Shown: piece after piece, positions 1-10,716 of the stretch
How positions within the stretch are numbered: position 1 is the stretch's first letter
Layout: every line of letters begins with the position of its first letter
Source: Salinicola salarius
GTDB lineage: Bacteria > Pseudomonadota > Gammaproteobacteria > Pseudomonadales > Halomonadaceae
NCBI RefSeq assembly: GCF_003206135.1
Contig: NZ_PZJT01000011.1
Span: forward strand, 62,001 to 126,000
Direction: 5' to 3'
DNA: 64,000 nucleotides
The notes under the pieces: model-generated
Told to the model about the DNA's origin: nothing
The model's input: only the letters and a program-made list of their open reading frames with translations
The model's database searches: none
Translations under genes and position numbers: made by a program

Positions 1-359
1 CGTATCTGCAGAACGATACGGCAGCGCCGGCGATCGAGCGTCTGCAGTCCCCGGAAGAGCGTGACAAGCTGGACGGTCTGTACGAGTGCATTCTGTGTGC
101 CTGCTGCTCGACCTCCTGCCCGTCGTTCTGGTGGAACCCGGACAAGTTCGTCGGCCCGGCCGGTCTCTTGCAGGCCTACCGTTTCCTGGCGGACTCTCGC
201 GACAACGCGACGCAGGCCCGCCTGGCCGAACTGGAAGATCCGTTCAGCCTGTTCCGGTGTCGCGGCATCATGAACTGTGTCGCGGTTTGTCCCAAGGGGC
301 TGAATCCGACTCGGGCGATCGGAAAAATCCGTGAAATGCTGCTGTCCAACGCGACTTGA
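1..359 (+). CDS. sdhB: Succinate dehydrogenase iron-sulfur subunit, 3' part
   Basis: The frame is open from the left edge (first full codon at base 3) and stops at a TGA, so only the last ~118 residues are present. SdhB carries electrons from the flavoprotein SdhA to ubiquinone through three Fe-S clusters at the cytoplasmic face of the inner membrane. The C-terminal ferredoxin-like half is visible: the cysteine-rich motif [12 protein letters not shown] followed by SFWWN, and later [17 protein letters not shown], which supply ligands for the [4Fe-4S] and [3Fe-4S] clusters. The end KIREMLL is typical of the family. Upstream sdhCDA are outside the window. The neighbour sucA continues the same pathway, as in E. 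coli and Pseudomonas. Confidence 0.95.
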   Translation, partial: YLQNDTAAPAIERLQSPEERDKLDGLYECILCACCSTSCPSFWWNPDKFVGPAGLLQAYRFLADSRDNATQARLAELEDPFSLFRCRGIMNCVAVCPKGLNPTRAIGKIREMLLSNAT

Positions 360-425
360 TGGTCAGGGGCGGCATCTACGACTTAAATCGTAGCGCTTGG
401 CTTGTTATCATGTCGCCACGCTATT

Positions 426-448
426 GGCTGCGACGCGTTGTCGCAGCC
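426..448 (+). repeat. Stem-loop downstream of sdhB
   Basis: An inverted repeat, GGCTGCGAC / GTCGCAGCC, with a 5-base loop; the pairing extends outward by three more pairs including one G-T. It has no T tract and precedes a better terminator at 468-492. It may protect the 3' end of the sdh message or be part of a tandem terminator. Confidence 0.5.
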
Positions 449-467
449 GATTTAGCTCAAGATATTG

Positions 468-492
468 GCCGGTGCCTCGCGCACCGGCTTTT
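468..492 (+). terminator. Probable sdh operon terminator
   Basis: A perfect 8-bp stem GCCGGTGC / GCACCGGC with loop CTCGC is followed directly by TTTTAA. It lies 109 bases after the sdhB stop and 127 bases before sucA, so it probably separates sdh from suc transcription, with possible read-through. No convincing sucA promoter hexamers are visible in 493-618. Confidence 0.7.
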
Positions 493-618
493 AACGATCA
501 TGACGACGCCTTGAATTGGCATGGTCGTTGGCCGTCTCGCGACGGTTCCGGAGTGACGCCGAGGCGCGCAGCTGCGACCGGCGCCGACAACACCCCATCA
601 GTGTAGGGTGAACGAGAG

Positions 619-3450
619 ATGCAAGAAGGCATAATGGAGTTGATGTGGCGCACTTCCCATATGAGCGGCGGCAACGCCCACTATGTGGAAGCGCTCTACG
701 AGCAGTATCTGAATGACCCCGCGACTGTCCCCGATGAATGGCGCCAAGCGTTTGATCAGTTGCCGCGCCTGGAAGGCACTCCCTCCCAAGACGTTCCTCT
801 CAGCCCCATTCGGGAACAGTTCTACCAGCTGGCGCGCGAGCGTCGTCCCACCGTATCGGCTGCCACCGGCAGCAGCGAAAACCGTAAGCAGGTCAAGGTT
901 CTTCAACTGATCAATGCCTATCGGTTCCGTGGCCATCAGCGTGCCAATATCGATCCGCTCGGTTTGCGCAAGCCCGATACGGTCCCCGACCTCGATTTCT
1001 CTTTCCATGACCTGACCCAGGCCGACATGAACACCGAGTTCCAGACCGGTTCGTTCTTCCTGGGCAAGGAAGAGGCGCCGCTCAAGGAGATCGTCGAGGC
1101 GCTGGAGCAGACCTACTGCCGCTCGATCGGCTGTGAGTTCATGCACATCGTCAACACCGAAGAGAAGCGTTGGCTGCAGCAGCGCTTCGAGTCGGTGCGT
1201 TCCAAGCCGAAGTACAGCCAGAGCGAACGGGAGCATCTGCTCGAGCGCCTGACCGCCGCCGAAGGGCTGGAAAGCTATCTTGCTTCCAAGTATCCCGGCA
1301 CCAAGCGTTTCGGCCTGGAGGGTGGCGAATCCTTCATTCCGATGATGGACGAGGTAATCCAGCGCAGCGGCAACTACGGCGTCAAGGAAGTGGTGATCGG
1401 CATGGCCCACCGCGGCCGTCTCAACCTGCTGGTCAATATCCTTGGCAAGAGCCCGTCGGAACTGATCGACGAGTTCGACGGCAAGAAGCAGATCGAGCAA
1501 GGGTCGGGCGACGTCAAATATCACCAGGGCTTCAGCTCCAACGTGATGACGCCCGGAGGCGAGGTCCACCTGGCGCTGGCGTTCAACCCGTCGCATCTGG
1601 AAATCGTTTCGCCGGTGGTAGAAGGGTCCGTTCGCGCTCGTCAGGATCGCCGCCAGGACGTCGAAGGCAAGCAGGTCTTGCCGGTCGTGGTGCATGGCGA
1701 TGCCGCCTTCGCCGGTCAGGGCGTGGTGATGGAAACCTTCCAGATGTCGCAGACCCGCGGTTACAAGACCGGCGGCACGCTGCACATCGTGATCAACAAT
1801 CAGGTCGGTTTCACGACGTCGCGCGCCGATGACGCGCGTTCCACCGAGTATTGCACCGATATCGCCAAGATGGTTCAGGCGCCGATCTTCCACGTCAATG
1901 GTGACGATCCGGAAGCGGTGTTGCATGCGACCCGGGTCGCCGTCGACTATCGCAAGGAGTTCCAGCGCGATGTCGTCATCGATCTGGTCTGCTACCGTCG
2001 CCGGGGACACAACGAGGCCGACGAACCTTCCGGTACGCAGCCGCTGATGTACGCCAAGATCAAGTCGCACAAGTCGACGCGTACCCTGTACGTGGAACAG
2101 CTGATCAAGGAAGGCGTGCTGACCGAGGATCAGGCCAAGCAGATGGGCGAGCAGTATCGCGACGACCTGATGGCCGGCAATCACGTTGCCAATGCCCTGG
2201 TCAAGCAGCCCAATACGGGCTTGTTCGTCGACTGGACGCCGTATCTCGGCCACGAGTGGAGCGGCGACACCGATACCAGCTGTGATCTCGAACATCTGAC
2301 GCAACTGGCGCAGAAGATGAGCGAGATTCCCAACGGGATCGACGTGCAGCGGCAGGTGGCGCGAGTCTATGAAGAGCGGCGCAAGATGCTGGCCGGCAAC
2401 CAGCCGCTCAACTGGGGCTTTGCCGAAACGCTGGCTTACGCCACCCTGGTCGATGCCGGTCATCCGGTCCGCCTGACCGGGCAGGATACCGGCCGCGGGA
2501 CGTTCTCCCACCGTCATGCCGTGGTGCATAACCAGGCCGACGCCTCGACTTATGTTCCGCTTCAGCACATCAAGGACGATCAGCCCTCGTTTGCCATCTA
2601 TGACTCCTTCCTTTCGGAAGAGGCCGTGCTGGCGTTCGAATACGGCTATGCGACGACTGCGCCCAACTCGTTGATCATCTGGGAAGCCCAGTTCGGTGAC
2701 TTCTTCAACGGTGCGCAGGTCGTGGTCGACCAGTTCATCTCCTCGGGCGAGTCGAAATGGGCGCGTCTGTGCGGACTGACGCTGTTGTTGCCGCATGGAT
2801 ACGAAGGCCAGGGCCCTGAGCATTCCTCGGCGCGTCTGGAGCGTTTCCTGCAGCTGTGCGCCGAGCACAACATGCAGGTCTGCGTACCGACCACGCCGGC
2901 CCAGATCTTCCACTTGCTGCGCCGCCAGGTAATCCGTCCGCTGCGCAAGCCGCTGGTGGTGTTGTCGCCGAAGAGCCTGCTGCGCCACAAGGACGCGACT
3001 TCGACCATGGAAGAGCTGGCCGAAGGCCGTTTCCAGATGGTCATCCCCGACGTTGGCGAACGGGATCCCCAGCAGGTCAAGCGAGCCGTCCTCTGCTCGG
3101 GCAAGGTCTACTACGATCTGGCGACCTATCGTTCTGAAAACGAGCGTGACAACACGGCAATTATCCGTGTCGAGCAGCTCTACCCGTTCCCCAAGGACGA
3201 GCTGCTGGAAGCGCTCAGGACCTATCCGAATTTGGAGCAGGTCGTCTGGTGTCAGGAAGAGCCGCTCAACCAGGGCGCCTGGTATCAGAGCCAGCATCAT
3301 CTGCGCCTGGTGGCGAGCATGGTGCGCGAAGGGTTGGATCACAGCCTCAAGTTTGCTGGTCGTCCGGCATCCGCCGCGCCAGCCGCAGGCTATATGTCTG
3401 TCCACGTGGCACAACAGAGCCAACTGGTCGACGACGCTTTCAACGCGTAA
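619..3450 (+). CDS. sucA: 2-oxoglutarate dehydrogenase E1 component
   Basis: 943 residues, the usual length. This thiamine-diphosphate enzyme decarboxylates 2-oxoglutarate and passes the succinyl group to the lipoyl arm of SucB in the cytoplasmic OGDH complex. The N-terminus MQEGIMELMW...SGGNAHYVE is the family's conserved start and fixes the initiation codon; the ribosome site is weak (GAGAG just upstream). The ThDP/metal region is seen as GDAAFAGQGVV followed by INNQVGFTTS. HRGRLNLL and the transketolase-like C-terminal half (GQDTGRGTFSHRHAV, GYEGQGPEHSSARLER) are intact. It is first in a sucAB-lpdA-sucCD series, with 51 bases to sucB. Identification is secure. Confidence 0.98.
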   Translation: MQEGIMELMWRTSHMSGGNAHYVEALYEQYLNDPATVPDEWRQAFDQLPRLEGTPSQDVPLSPIREQFYQLARERRPTVSAATGSSENRKQVKVLQLINAYRFRGHQRANIDPLGLRKPDTVPDLDFSFHDLTQADMNTEFQTGSFFLGKEEAPLKEIVEALEQTYCRSIGCEFMHIVNTEEKRWLQQRFESVRSKPKYSQSEREHLLERLTAAEGLESYLASKYPGTKRFGLEGGESFIPMMDEVIQRSGNYGVKEVVIGMAHRGRLNLLVNILGKSPSELIDEFDGKKQIEQGSGDVKYHQGFSSNVMTPGGEVHLALAFNPSHLEIVSPVVEGSVRARQDRRQDVEGKQVLPVVVHGDAAFAGQGVVMETFQMSQTRGYKTGGTLHIVINNQVGFTTSRADDARSTEYCTDIAKMVQAPIFHVNGDDPEAVLHATRVAVDYRKEFQRDVVIDLVCYRRRGHNEADEPSGTQPLMYAKIKSHKSTRTLYVEQLIKEGVLTEDQAKQMGEQYRDDLMAGNHVANALVKQPNTGLFVDWTPYLGHEWSGDTDTSCDLEHLTQLAQKMSEIPNGIDVQRQVARVYEERRKMLAGNQPLNWGFAETLAYATLVDAGHPVRLTGQDTGRGTFSHRHAVVHNQADASTYVPLQHIKDDQPSFAIYDSFLSEEAVLAFEYGYATTAPNSLIIWEAQFGDFFNGAQVVVDQFISSGESKWARLCGLTLLLPHGYEGQGPEHSSARLERFLQLCAEHNMQVCVPTTPAQIFHLLRRQVIRPLRKPLVVLSPKSLLRHKDATSTMEELAEGRFQMVIPDVGERDPQQVKRAVLCSGKVYYDLATYRSENERDNTAIIRVEQLYPFPKDELLEALRTYPNLEQVVWCQEEPLNQGAWYQSQHHLRLVASMVREGLDHSLKFAGRPASAAPAAGYMSVHVAQQSQLVDDAFNA

Positions 3451-3501
3451 GGCGCCTTGCCGCTGAGACAGGCGCGAGAGAAAAGAGACTAAGGATACGA
3501 C

Positions 3502-5088
3502 ATGGCTACTGATATCAAAGCGCCGAGTTTTCCCGAATCCGTTGCCGAGGGAACGGTCGCCACTTGGCACAAGAAAGTGGGCGATAGCGTCGAGCGCGAT
3601 GAGTTGATCGTCGAGATCGAAACCGACAAGGTCGTCCTCGAAGTGGTGGCGCCGGAAGCGGGCACGCTCTCCGAGATCAAGATCGAGGAAGGCGATACCT
3701 GCGAGTCCGAGCAGGTGCTGGGCGTTCTCGGTGCTGCCTCTGAAGGTGGCAAGAGCGAGGCCAGGAGCGAAGAAAAATCAGGCGGTGAGCAGAAGTCGGG
3801 TGGTGAAGAGAAGGCGGCTGCCAAGCCCGCTGCCGCCGGCAAGAGCTTTGACGTCAAGGCGCCGAGCTTCCCGGAATCCGTGCAGGAAGGCACCGTCGCC
3901 AGCTGGAACAAGAAGGTCGGCGAAGCGGTCAAGCGTGACGAGGTGCTGGCCGAAATCGAGACCGACAAGGTCGTGCTGGAAGTGGTCGCCCCCGCCGACG
4001 GCGCGCTTTCCGAGATCAAGGTTCAGGAAGGCGAAGTCGTCGAGTCCGAAGCCCTGCTGGCAACCTTCTCCGAAGGCGCAGGTGGTGAAGGCGCCGGTAG
4101 TGGAAAAGAGAGCGGTGCTTCCGCCGAATCCGCCGGTGACCAGGACGAGGCGACTGCCGCCGACGGTGAAGAGGATGCCAAGGTCGACGGCAAGATTCTG
4201 GCACCGGCGGCACGCAAACTCGCCGCGGAAAACGATCTCGACGTGAGCAAGATCGAAGGCACCGGCAAAGGCGGTCGCGTTCTGAAGGAAGACGTTCAGA
4301 AGGCGATCAAGGACGGTTCGGCGAAGAAGTCCGCCAAGCCGGCCGCCGCGGCACCCAAGGCTGCTGCCGCCCCGGCGGTCGAGGGCGAGCGTCCCGAGCA
4401 GCGCGTGCCGATGAGCCGCCTGCGTCAGACCATCGCCAAGCGCCTGGTGCAGGCTCAGCAGACCGCCGCCATGCTGACCACCTACAACGAGGTGGACATG
4501 AGTGCGGTCATGGCGCTGCGCAGCCAGTACAAGGACACCTTCCTCAAGGCGCACGACGTCAAGCTCGGTTTCATGGGCTTCTTCGTCAAGGCAGCGACCG
4601 AAGCGCTCAAGCGCTTCCCGGACGTCAACGCCTCCATCGATGGTACCGACATCGTCTACCACGGTTATCAGGATATCGGCGTTGCCGTTTCCACGCCGCG
4701 TGGTCTGGTCGTGCCGGTGCTGCGTGATACCGACAGCATGAAGCTGGCCGACGTCGAGAAGGCGATCGGCGACTTCGGCAAGCGGGGTCGTGAGGGCAAG
4801 CTCGGCATCGAGGACATGCAGGGCGGCACCTTCACTATCACCAACGGCGGTATCTTCGGCTCGCTGATGTCCACCCCGATCCTGAATCCGCCGCAGACCG
4901 CGATCCTGGGCATGCACAAGATCCAGGAGCGTCCGATGGCGGTGAATGGCAAGGTCGAGATTCGCCCGATGATGTACCTCGCCGTTTCCTACGATCACCG
5001 CATGATCGATGGCAAGGATGCGGTCCAGTTCCTGGTGGCGATCAAGTCGCTGCTGGAAGATCCGGCGCGCCTGCTGCTGGACATCTGA
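3502..5088 (+). CDS. sucB: 2-oxoglutarate dehydrogenase E2 (dihydrolipoyl succinyltransferase) with two lipoyl domains
   Basis: 528 residues, about 120 longer than the ~405-residue E. coli type. SucB forms the core of the OGDH complex and transfers the succinyl group from lipoamide to CoA. Order seen: lipoyl domain 1 (about 1-77, lysine K43 in [10 protein letters not shown]), a Glu/Lys/Gly linker, a near-copy lipoyl domain 2 (about 116-190, K156 in the same [10 protein letters not shown] motif), an acidic linker, the peripheral-subunit-binding domain (about 230-270, LAPAARKLA...[13 protein letters not shown]), an Ala-rich linker, then the catalytic domain ending with [13 protein letters not shown] (the HxxxDG active site). 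The extra length comes from the lipoyl duplication. A purine-rich AAGGA precedes the ATG. Confidence 0.97.
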   Translation: MATDIKAPSFPESVAEGTVATWHKKVGDSVERDELIVEIETDKVVLEVVAPEAGTLSEIKIEEGDTCESEQVLGVLGAASEGGKSEARSEEKSGGEQKSGGEEKAAAKPAAAGKSFDVKAPSFPESVQEGTVASWNKKVGEAVKRDEVLAEIETDKVVLEVVAPADGALSEIKVQEGEVVESEALLATFSEGAGGEGAGSGKESGASAESAGDQDEATAADGEEDAKVDGKILAPAARKLAAENDLDVSKIEGTGKGGRVLKEDVQKAIKDGSAKKSAKPAAAAPKAAAAPAVEGERPEQRVPMSRLRQTIAKRLVQAQQTAAMLTTYNEVDMSAVMALRSQYKDTFLKAHDVKLGFMGFFVKAATEALKRFPDVNASIDGTDIVYHGYQDIGVAVSTPRGLVVPVLRDTDSMKLADVEKAIGDFGKRGREGKLGIEDMQGGTFTITNGGIFGSLMSTPILNPPQTAILGMHKIQERPMAVNGKVEIRPMMYLAVSYDHRMIDGKDAVQFLVAIKSLLEDPARLLLDI

Positions 5089-5105
5089 GCGTATTCGATC
5101 TCTAA

Positions 5106-6623
<1,518 letters not shown>

Positions 6624-6651
6624 GTCTTTCCTTTCGCGTTTCCTGCACTAG

Positions 6652-6676
6652 GTGCCATTCCCTGTCGGAATGGCAC
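6652..6676 (+). repeat. Stem-loop 1 between lpdA and sucC
   Basis: A perfect 10-bp stem GTGCCATTCC / GGAATGGCAC with loop CTGTC, followed by GGGGG rather than a T tract. With the next stem-loop it fills most of the 120-base lpdA-sucC gap. An RNA-processing or stability role is inferred. Confidence 0.55.
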
Positions 6677-6680
6677 GGGG

Positions 6681-6708
6681 GCAGCGAGCCGATGTCTCGG
6701 CTCGTTGC
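6681..6708 (+). repeat. Stem-loop 2 between lpdA and sucC
   Basis: An 11-bp stem GCAGCGAGCCG / CGGCTCGTTGC with one G-T wobble and a 6-base loop. It lies 36 bases before the sucC start and again lacks a T tract, so it is not a classical terminator. Confidence 0.5.
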
Positions 6709-6743
6709 CATTCGAGTCACATGCAACCTAATGGCATGAATCG

Positions 6744-7910
6744 ATGAACCTTCACGAGTATCAGGGCAAACAGCTGTTTGCCGATTACGGTCTTCCAGTG
6801 TCCAAGGGTTTCGCCGTCGACACGCCGGATGAAGCCGCACAGGCCTGCAAGAAAATCGGTGGCGACAAGTGGGTCGTCAAGGCACAGGTTCACGCGGGCG
6901 GCCGCGGCAAGGCTGGTGGCGTCAAGCTGGTCGATAGCCCGGAAGCCGCCAAGGCATTCGCAGAGCAGTGGCTGGGCAAGAATCTGGTGACCTATCAGAC
7001 CGACGAGAAAGGTCAGCCGGTTGCCAAGATCCTGGTCGAGAACTGCACCGATATCGCCAGCGAGCTGTATCTGGGCGCTGTCGTCGATCGCGCCACGCGC
7101 CGTGTCGTCTTCATGGCCTCCACCGAAGGCGGTGTCGAGATCGAGAAAGTCGCCGAGGAGACCCCCGAGAAGATCCTCAAGGCCGAAATCGATCCGCTGG
7201 TCGGCGCACAGCCGTATCAGGCGCGTGAACTGGCTTTCCAGCTGGGCCTGAACAAGGACCAGATCAAGCAGTTCACCAAGATCTTCCTGGGTCTCTCCAA
7301 GCTGTTCCACGACAAGGATCTGGCGCTGCTGGAGATCAACCCGCTGGTGATCACCGACGAAGGCAACCTCCACTGCCTCGACGCCAAGATCAACCTCGAT
7401 GCCAACGCCCTGTATCGTCACCCCGATCTGCAGGCGATGCGTGATCCGTCGCAGGAAGACGAGCGCGAAGCGCATGCCCAGGAGTGGGAACTCAACTACG
7501 TTGCGCTCGACGGTAACATCGGCTGCATGGTCAACGGCGCAGGCCTGGCCATGGGCACCATGGATATCGTCAACCTCAACGGCGGCAGCCCGGCCAACTT
7601 CCTCGACGTTGGCGGCGGCGCGACCAAGGAGCGTGTGGCGGAAGCGTTCAAGATCATCCTCTCCGATACCAACGTCAAGGCCGTTCTGGTCAACATCTTC
7701 GGCGGTATCGTGCGTTGCGACATGATCGCGGAAGGTATCATCGGTGCCGTCGAGCAGGTTGGCGTCAACGTGCCGGTGGTGGTGCGCCTGGAAGGTAACA
7801 ACGCCGAGCTGGGTGCCGAGAAACTGGCTTCCAGCGGACTCAACATCATCGCTGCTACCAGCCTGACTGACGCGGCTCAGCAGGTCGTCAAAGCGGCGGA
7901 GGGCAAGTAA
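6744..7910 (+). CDS. sucC: Succinyl-CoA synthetase beta subunit (ADP-forming)
   Basis: 388 residues, the standard length. With SucD it converts succinyl-CoA, ADP (or GDP) and phosphate to succinate, CoA and ATP. The N-terminal ATP-grasp domain begins [19 protein letters not shown] and contains the ATP-binding stretch [17 protein letters not shown]. The C-terminal CoA-ligase domain has GGGATKERV and [11 protein letters not shown]. The start is fixed by the conserved MNLHEYQ; the ribosome site is weak. The stop codon overlaps the sucD start by one base (TAATG), implying translational coupling and equal subunit production. Confidence 0.98.
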   Translation: MNLHEYQGKQLFADYGLPVSKGFAVDTPDEAAQACKKIGGDKWVVKAQVHAGGRGKAGGVKLVDSPEAAKAFAEQWLGKNLVTYQTDEKGQPVAKILVENCTDIASELYLGAVVDRATRRVVFMASTEGGVEIEKVAEETPEKILKAEIDPLVGAQPYQARELAFQLGLNKDQIKQFTKIFLGLSKLFHDKDLALLEINPLVITDEGNLHCLDAKINLDANALYRHPDLQAMRDPSQEDEREAHAQEWELNYVALDGNIGCMVNGAGLAMGTMDIVNLNGGSPANFLDVGGGATKERVAEAFKIILSDTNVKAVLVNIFGGIVRCDMIAEGIIGAVEQVGVNVPVVVRLEGNNAELGAEKLASSGLNIIAATSLTDAAQQVVKAAEGK

Positions 7911-8782
7911 TGAGTATCCTGATCGACAAGAACACCAAGGTCATCTGCCAGGGCTTCACTGGCGGCCAGGGGACCTTCCACTCCGAGCAGGCGATTGCCT
8001 ACGGCACCAACATGGTGGGTGGCGTCACGCCGGGCAAGGGCGGCCAGGAGCATCTGGGCCTGCCGGTGTTCAACACCGTCAAGGAAGCGGTCGAGAAGAC
8101 CGGTGCGGAAGCCTCCGTCATCTACGTGCCGGCCCCGTTCTGCAAGGATTCGATCCTCGAAGCCGCGAATGCCGGCATCAAGCTGATCGTCTGCATCACC
8201 GAAGGCATCCCGACGCTCGACATGCTGGACGTCAAGGTCAAGTGCGACGAATTGGGCGTTCGCCTGATCGGCCCGAACTGCCCGGGCGTGATCACGCCGG
8301 GCGAGACCAAGATCGGCATCATGCCGGGTCACATCCACAAGCCGGGCCGCGTCGGTATCGTGTCGCGCTCCGGTACCCTGACCTATGAAGCGGTCAAGCA
8401 GACCACTGACCACGGCTTCGGTCAGTCCACCTGCGTGGGCATCGGCGGCGACCCGATTCCGGGTTCCAACTTCATCGACATCCTCGAGATGTTCGAGAAC
8501 GACCCGCAGACCGAAGCGATCGTCATGATCGGCGAGATCGGCGGCACCGCCGAAGAAGAAGCCGCGGCCTACATCAAGGCCAACGTTTCCAAGCCGGTGG
8601 TTTCCTATATCGCGGGCGTTACCGCGCCTCCGGGCAAGCGCATGGGGCACGCCGGTGCGATCATCTCCGGTGGTAAAGGCACTGCGGACGAAAAGTTCGC
8701 CGCGTTGGAAGACGCTGGCGTCAAGACCGTACGTTCGCTCGCCGAGATCGGTGATGCGCTGAAGGCGGCTACTGGCTGGTAA
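7910..8782 (+). CDS. sucD: Succinyl-CoA synthetase alpha subunit
   Basis: 290 residues. It carries the CoA-binding Rossmann domain (start [21 protein letters not shown]) and the phosphohistidine loop [14 protein letters not shown], whose His is transiently phosphorylated in catalysis. NCPGVI and GIGGDPIPG are family signatures. It overlaps sucC by one base and is the last gene of the suc operon, followed by a strong hairpin terminator at 8821. Confidence 0.98.
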   Translation: MSILIDKNTKVICQGFTGGQGTFHSEQAIAYGTNMVGGVTPGKGGQEHLGLPVFNTVKEAVEKTGAEASVIYVPAPFCKDSILEAANAGIKLIVCITEGIPTLDMLDVKVKCDELGVRLIGPNCPGVITPGETKIGIMPGHIHKPGRVGIVSRSGTLTYEAVKQTTDHGFGQSTCVGIGGDPIPGSNFIDILEMFENDPQTEAIVMIGEIGGTAEEEAAAYIKANVSKPVVSYIAGVTAPPGKRMGHAGAIISGGKGTADEKFAALEDAGVKTVRSLAEIGDALKAATGW

Positions 8783-8820
8783 GCCGTTGAGCTGACCGCT
8801 CGAGACCATGCGTCTCTGTC

Positions 8821-8858
8821 ATCGCCCCGCCAGGTTCGCCTGGCGGGGCGATTGCATT
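8821..8858 (+). terminator. suc operon terminator
   Basis: A perfect 14-bp stem ATCGCCCCGCCAGG / CCTGGCGGGGCGAT with a TTCG tetraloop, then TGCATTTG. The T tract is short, but the stem is very stable and it sits between the sucD stop and a convergent gene. Confidence 0.75.
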
Positions 8859-8896
8859 TGCGCGCTCCGTGAATCGCGCTATTCGTCGCTTCGGTA

Positions 8897-9904
8897 TCAG
8901 TGCTTGGCGGCGGCTTTCCGTTTGTTCATCATCCGCAGGAACGCCTTGCCGGCGGTGGCGATGAATATCGGGAACCCGGCCAGCAGATAGAAATAGTAGG
9001 TGACGAAACGCCAGATCAGCACGGCGGCGGCGGCACTCTGCGCGCCGATCAGCGGCGTCAGCAGCGCGGACGATGTCAGCTCGGCACCGCCTGCGCCACC
9101 CGGCAGGAAGCTCAGTTGACCTGCGGCCATCGATACCATCTGGACCAGGAAAGTCCATGCCCAGTCGATATGCTGCCCCAGACCCTGAACGACCAGATAG
9201 AGAACGCTGTAACGGATCAGCCAGTGTGCGCAGCAGAGCAGGAAGACGCCTAGCAGCAGCCAGCGCGGCAAACGCAACGTTTCCATCAGGGAATTGCGAA
9301 AGTGCAGCAGCCGGCGGGCGAAGCCGAAGCGTGAGCGCCGTTTGACGTTGAGCTTGGCCAGCCAGCGACCGGTGACGTGCATGACGCGGGCGTAGTTGCT
9401 GAGCGTCAGCCACAGCATCGCCAGTGCCGTGATCAGCAGCAGGGTCGGCAACCCCACCAGCCAGCCGAGTTTGAGATCGACCGCCTCGATCAGTACGTAA
9501 GCGGCGACGCCCACCAGACCGGAGAGGAAGAACAGCAGATCGGTCAGCTGGTCGACGGCGAAGATGGCGGATGCCTGGGCCGGCCGAATGCCTCGTCGGG
9601 CCAGCAGGCCGAGCAGAGTCAATGGCCCGCCGGTGCCACCGGGTGTCGCGCAGATCGCAAATTCGGTGGCCATGACGATCGAAAAGGCGCGGGTCTGGGA
9701 CAGCTTCCCGGCGCGTCCCGCCAGCAACAATCTCAGACGCAGGGCGTTGAGATTCCAGCAGACGAAGATCATGCCCAGCATCATCAGCAGTTGCGAGGTA
9801 GGAAAGCCTCGCAGTTCGGTAACGATGCCGCGTCCACCGATCAGGATCGGTATCGCCAGCGCCGCCACCAGACCCAGCGCCAGTAGCCACAGGATGCGCT
9901 TCAT
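8897..9904 (-). CDS. YbhN/UPF0104-type membrane protein (lysyl-PG synthase transmembrane-like, possible lipid flippase)
   Basis: 335 residues, almost entirely hydrophobic with about eight membrane segments. FAICATPGGTGGPLTLLGLL and LSFLPGGAGGAELTSSALL are the glycine-rich loops of the family named after the flippase half of lysylphosphatidylglycerol synthase (MprF). The aminoacyl-transferase half is absent, so a lipid or glycolipid translocation role is inferred from the fold family only. The ATG overlaps the stop of the upstream DUF2334 gene by 4 bases (ATGA). It is the last gene of a three-gene cluster with a glycosyltransferase and a deacetylase-like protein, which suggests handling of a glycolipid made by those partners. 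Confidence 0.75.
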   Translation of the reverse strand: MKRILWLLALGLVAALAIPILIGGRGIVTELRGFPTSQLLMMLGMIFVCWNLNALRLRLLLAGRAGKLSQTRAFSIVMATEFAICATPGGTGGPLTLLGLLARRGIRPAQASAIFAVDQLTDLLFFLSGLVGVAAYVLIEAVDLKLGWLVGLPTLLLITALAMLWLTLSNYARVMHVTGRWLAKLNVKRRSRFGFARRLLHFRNSLMETLRLPRWLLLGVFLLCCAHWLIRYSVLYLVVQGLGQHIDWAWTFLVQMVSMAAGQLSFLPGGAGGAELTSSALLTPLIGAQSAAAAVLIWRFVTYYFYLLAGFPIFIATAGKAFLRMMNKRKAAAKH

Positions 9905-10716
9905 GCCGCGGGGCGATCCTTGTTCGCCCGGTTGGCAAGATTGCCGGTGGCGAGGTCAGGAGCTTCATGGGCCAGCCAGTCCCGCTTGGTCACCGGCTGT
10001 CGTCCATTGTGGAGCAGCTGTTCGACGAGATGCAGCCAGTAGTCGTACGAAGGGCGATGGCGCATGTCCACCGGATGCAGCGCCAGGCGTAACAGTTGGG
10101 CGTGCTGGAAGCGGCGGTACTGGATGGCACTGACCACTCTCGACATGCCGCGTCGCCACGCACTGCGCGCGCTCCAGACGATGCTCGGCGCTTCCAGCGT
10201 GGAAAAGGCCGGCAGACGATAGAGCCGTTGCGGGTCGCTGGTATAGGTGAATGGCCGCTCCTGCAGCGCCTCGCGGGTGCCCTGGCTCATCAGCCAGGCC
10301 GGGGCCACGAAGCCGCCGTGAGGCCAGCCGCAGGCGTCGAACTGCGCCATGCCTTCATCGAGCAGGGCACCAGCGCGAGCACGATCCAGGGTGTAGAACT
10401 CGCCTTCCCAGGTATAGATCCTGCGCATGTAGAAATCGCGCAGCGAGCGCGGCGCCGGGGCATCGTCCCGATGGAAGTAGCCATGCAACGTCAGCTCGTC
10501 GCCCAGTTCCAGACGGGTGTCGAGCACGCGGCGCAGGGTGTCGCTGTCGCGACATTCGCCACGGCCATGGAAGTTGGGCACGACCAGCCAGGTGATGGGA
10601 ATGCGCCGGCCCAGGCGTTCGCCCAGACGATCGATCGCCTCGACGAATCCGCGATAGTCCGGCCAGGTCTCGGGGGCGATATCGTGGAGTACCAGCGAAA
10701 AATGGCGATCATCCAT
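9901..10716 (-). CDS. DUF2334 polysaccharide-deacetylase-like protein
   Basis: 271 residues from the ATG before DDRHFSLVLHDIAPE. That start overlaps the end of the upstream glycosyltransferase gene by 8 bases, so an open extension of 14 codons further upstream is rejected. The family shares the NodB/carbohydrate-esterase-4 barrel. Visible elements are LVLHDIAP (the Asp motif), ELTLHGYFHRDD (the HGxxH-like metal motif) and GFVAPAWLMS (the substrate loop). Soluble, with no signal peptide. The predicted role is de-N-acetylation of a sugar on a lipid-linked intermediate in the cytoplasm, between glycosyl transfer and export; the substrate is unknown. Confidence 0.75.
   Translation of the reverse strand: MDDRHFSLVLHDIAPETWPDYRGFVEAIDRLGERLGRRIPITWLVVPNFHGRGECRDSDTLRRVLDTRLELGDELTLHGYFHRDDAPAPRSLRDFYMRRIYTWEGEFYTLDRARAGALLDEGMAQFDACGWPHGGFVAPAWLMSQGTREALQERPFTYTSDPQRLYRLPAFSTLEAPSIVWSARSAWRRGMSRVVSAIQYRRFQHAQLLRLALHPVDMRHRPSYDYWLHLVEQLLHNGRQPVTKRDWLAHEAPDLATGNLANRANKDRPAA

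Noticed and set aside
397..606. 69-codon plus frame between sdhB and sucA
   Set aside because: It runs through two hairpins including the sdh terminator and has no ribosome site.
598..3570. 990-codon open frame on the minus strand opposite sucA
   Set aside because: It mirrors sucA exactly. In GC-rich genes the antisense frame is often open; there is no family motif or ribosome site, and sucA is unambiguous.
6652..6708. The two lpdA-sucC hairpins read as intrinsic terminators
   Set aside because: No T tract follows either stem, and sucCD are expected to be transcribed with the genes before them.
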